Source: a virus
Strand: one strand, 5' to 3'
DNA: 64,000 nucleotides
Virus record (IMG/VR): IMGVR_UViG_3300031823_000001
Location: 97,741 to 161,740 of that record
This document shows positions 63,636 through 64,000 of the stretch, one piece after another. The position numbers were made by a program, and so were the translations under genes. Every line of letters begins with the position of its first letter. Positions within the stretch are counted from its first letter, which is position 1. The notes below the pieces were generated by a model. It saw only the letters and a list, made by a program, of their open reading frames with translations. It searched no databases and had not been told where the DNA came from.

Positions 63636-64000
63636 TTAAGTCCCCGGTGCGATGTAGGGGATGGTGTGCCCAGCGCCTACCCAGTAGTGCCCGAGCAGGC
63701 CGAGCAGCGTCACCAGGACGACTACCACGGTCATCGTCATGACGACTCCGGCATGGCTCTTGCGGATGTTGATGCTGACGTTCTTCCGCCACATGTCGCT
63801 GAACCGCTCGCGGATCACAGGCGGCATGATGGGGAGGCGCACCCACGCGGGGAGGATGTGGAGCCCGGCGTTGTTCAGCCGGACGGCCTCGTCGGTGCTG
63901 ATCTGCGCGGCCTCGACCTTGCCCTGCCAGTAGTCCACCGTCCGGTCGAGCTGGTACCCCTGGAGTGTCGCCCCGACGGGGGCCCAGTAGCGGTGCAGGA
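63636..64000 (-). CDS. Tail-anchored membrane protein (5' end outside window)
   Basis: The leftward frame remains open to the window edge, so the true start is beyond 64000; a GTG at 63938 is only an internal codon candidate. The visible 120 residues include a soluble part (TVDYWQGKVEAAQISTDEAV) and a C-terminal membrane helix (GVVMTMTVVVVLVTLLGLLG) with a short outer tail. A basic stretch (RKNVSINIRKSH) before the helix suggests the N-terminus faces the cytoplasm. Function unknown. Confidence 0.55.
   Translation of the reverse strand, partial: LHRYWAPVGATLQGYQLDRTVDYWQGKVEAAQISTDEAVRLNNAGLHILPAWVRLPIMPPVIRERFSDMWRKNVSINIRKSHAGVVMTMTVVVVLVTLLGLLGHYWVGAGHTIPYIAPGT

Noticed and set aside
1-64000. 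tRNA genes or integrase with attachment site
   Set aside because: No cloverleaf-like sequence, integrase motif or long terminal direct repeat caught my eye. A tRNA scan was not possible by eye, so absence is only apparent.

Overview
The window is a high-GC stretch of double-stranded DNA that reads as part of a large tailed actinobacteriophage genome, possibly a phage-plasmid. The phage assignment rests on a large terminase, tail-fibre-type proteins, a GH25-type lysin, phage replication and recombination genes, dense packing with 1-30 nt overlaps, and frequent GTG/TTG starts. An actinobacterial (Streptomyces-like) host is inferred from the GC-rich third codon positions, a DivIVA/Wag31-type protein, and an FtsK/TraB translocase beside a SpdB-like membrane protein. 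No tRNA, CRISPR array or insertion sequence was seen. No stretch longer than about 270 bases lacks a gene. Portal, capsid, tape measure and integrase were not recognised, so the window is probably incomplete.

Layout: 1-1.3 kb, end of a fibre with YadA-like head repeats. 1.4-5.5 kb, divergent DinG/XPD-type and SNF2-type helicases plus a small gene. 5.5-9.6 kb, rightward lysin, small fibre-like proteins and a DivIVA-like coiled coil. 9.6-15.1 kb, a leftward FtsK/TraB-like translocase divergent from a SpdB-like membrane protein and an Arg/Gly-rich membrane protein, with TGTGAC repeats between them. 15.2-18.3 kb, small unknown genes and a 5'-3' exonuclease. 18.4-31 kb, replication/recombination: PrimPol-SF3 helicase, J-like protein, possible ssDNA-binding protein, DnaE-type polymerase, RecA, EXK nuclease, RecB-like exonuclease and RuvC-like resolvase. 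31-36.6 kb, packaging, with an HNH endonuclease inserted at the start of the terminase gene. 36.7-52.6 kb, two overlapping giant 'polyvalent' proteins (2,484 and 2,805 aa). 52.5-59.6 kb, small genes, a uracil-DNA glycosylase and three proteins sharing linker peptides. 59.7-64 kb, a leftward accessory block with a secreted protein, a membrane-linked HNH protein and small membrane proteins.

The most striking content is the giant pair. By eye it holds about sixteen ADP-ribosyltransferase-like modules (several like rifamycin ADP-ribosyltransferase Arr), three GNAT, three ParB-like, two 2H-phosphoesterase, one nucleotidyltransferase and one metallopeptidase module, joined by short recurrent linkers. 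The likely role, by analogy with known polyvalent proteins, is a multi-effector cargo delivered with the DNA to take over the host or disarm defences.

A second genome-wide signal is a 19-bp element, consensus ATACAGNNTTTCTTGATAA, found at eleven sites (two of them degenerate at one end). Nine sites sit as promoters in front of genes. The GATAAN end works as a -10 box, with a TTG-type -35 sixteen bases upstream where recognisable. At two genes the start codon falls at the predicted transcription start, so those mRNAs should be leaderless. Two sites point against the local genes, which suggests a regulator-binding site as well as a promoter.
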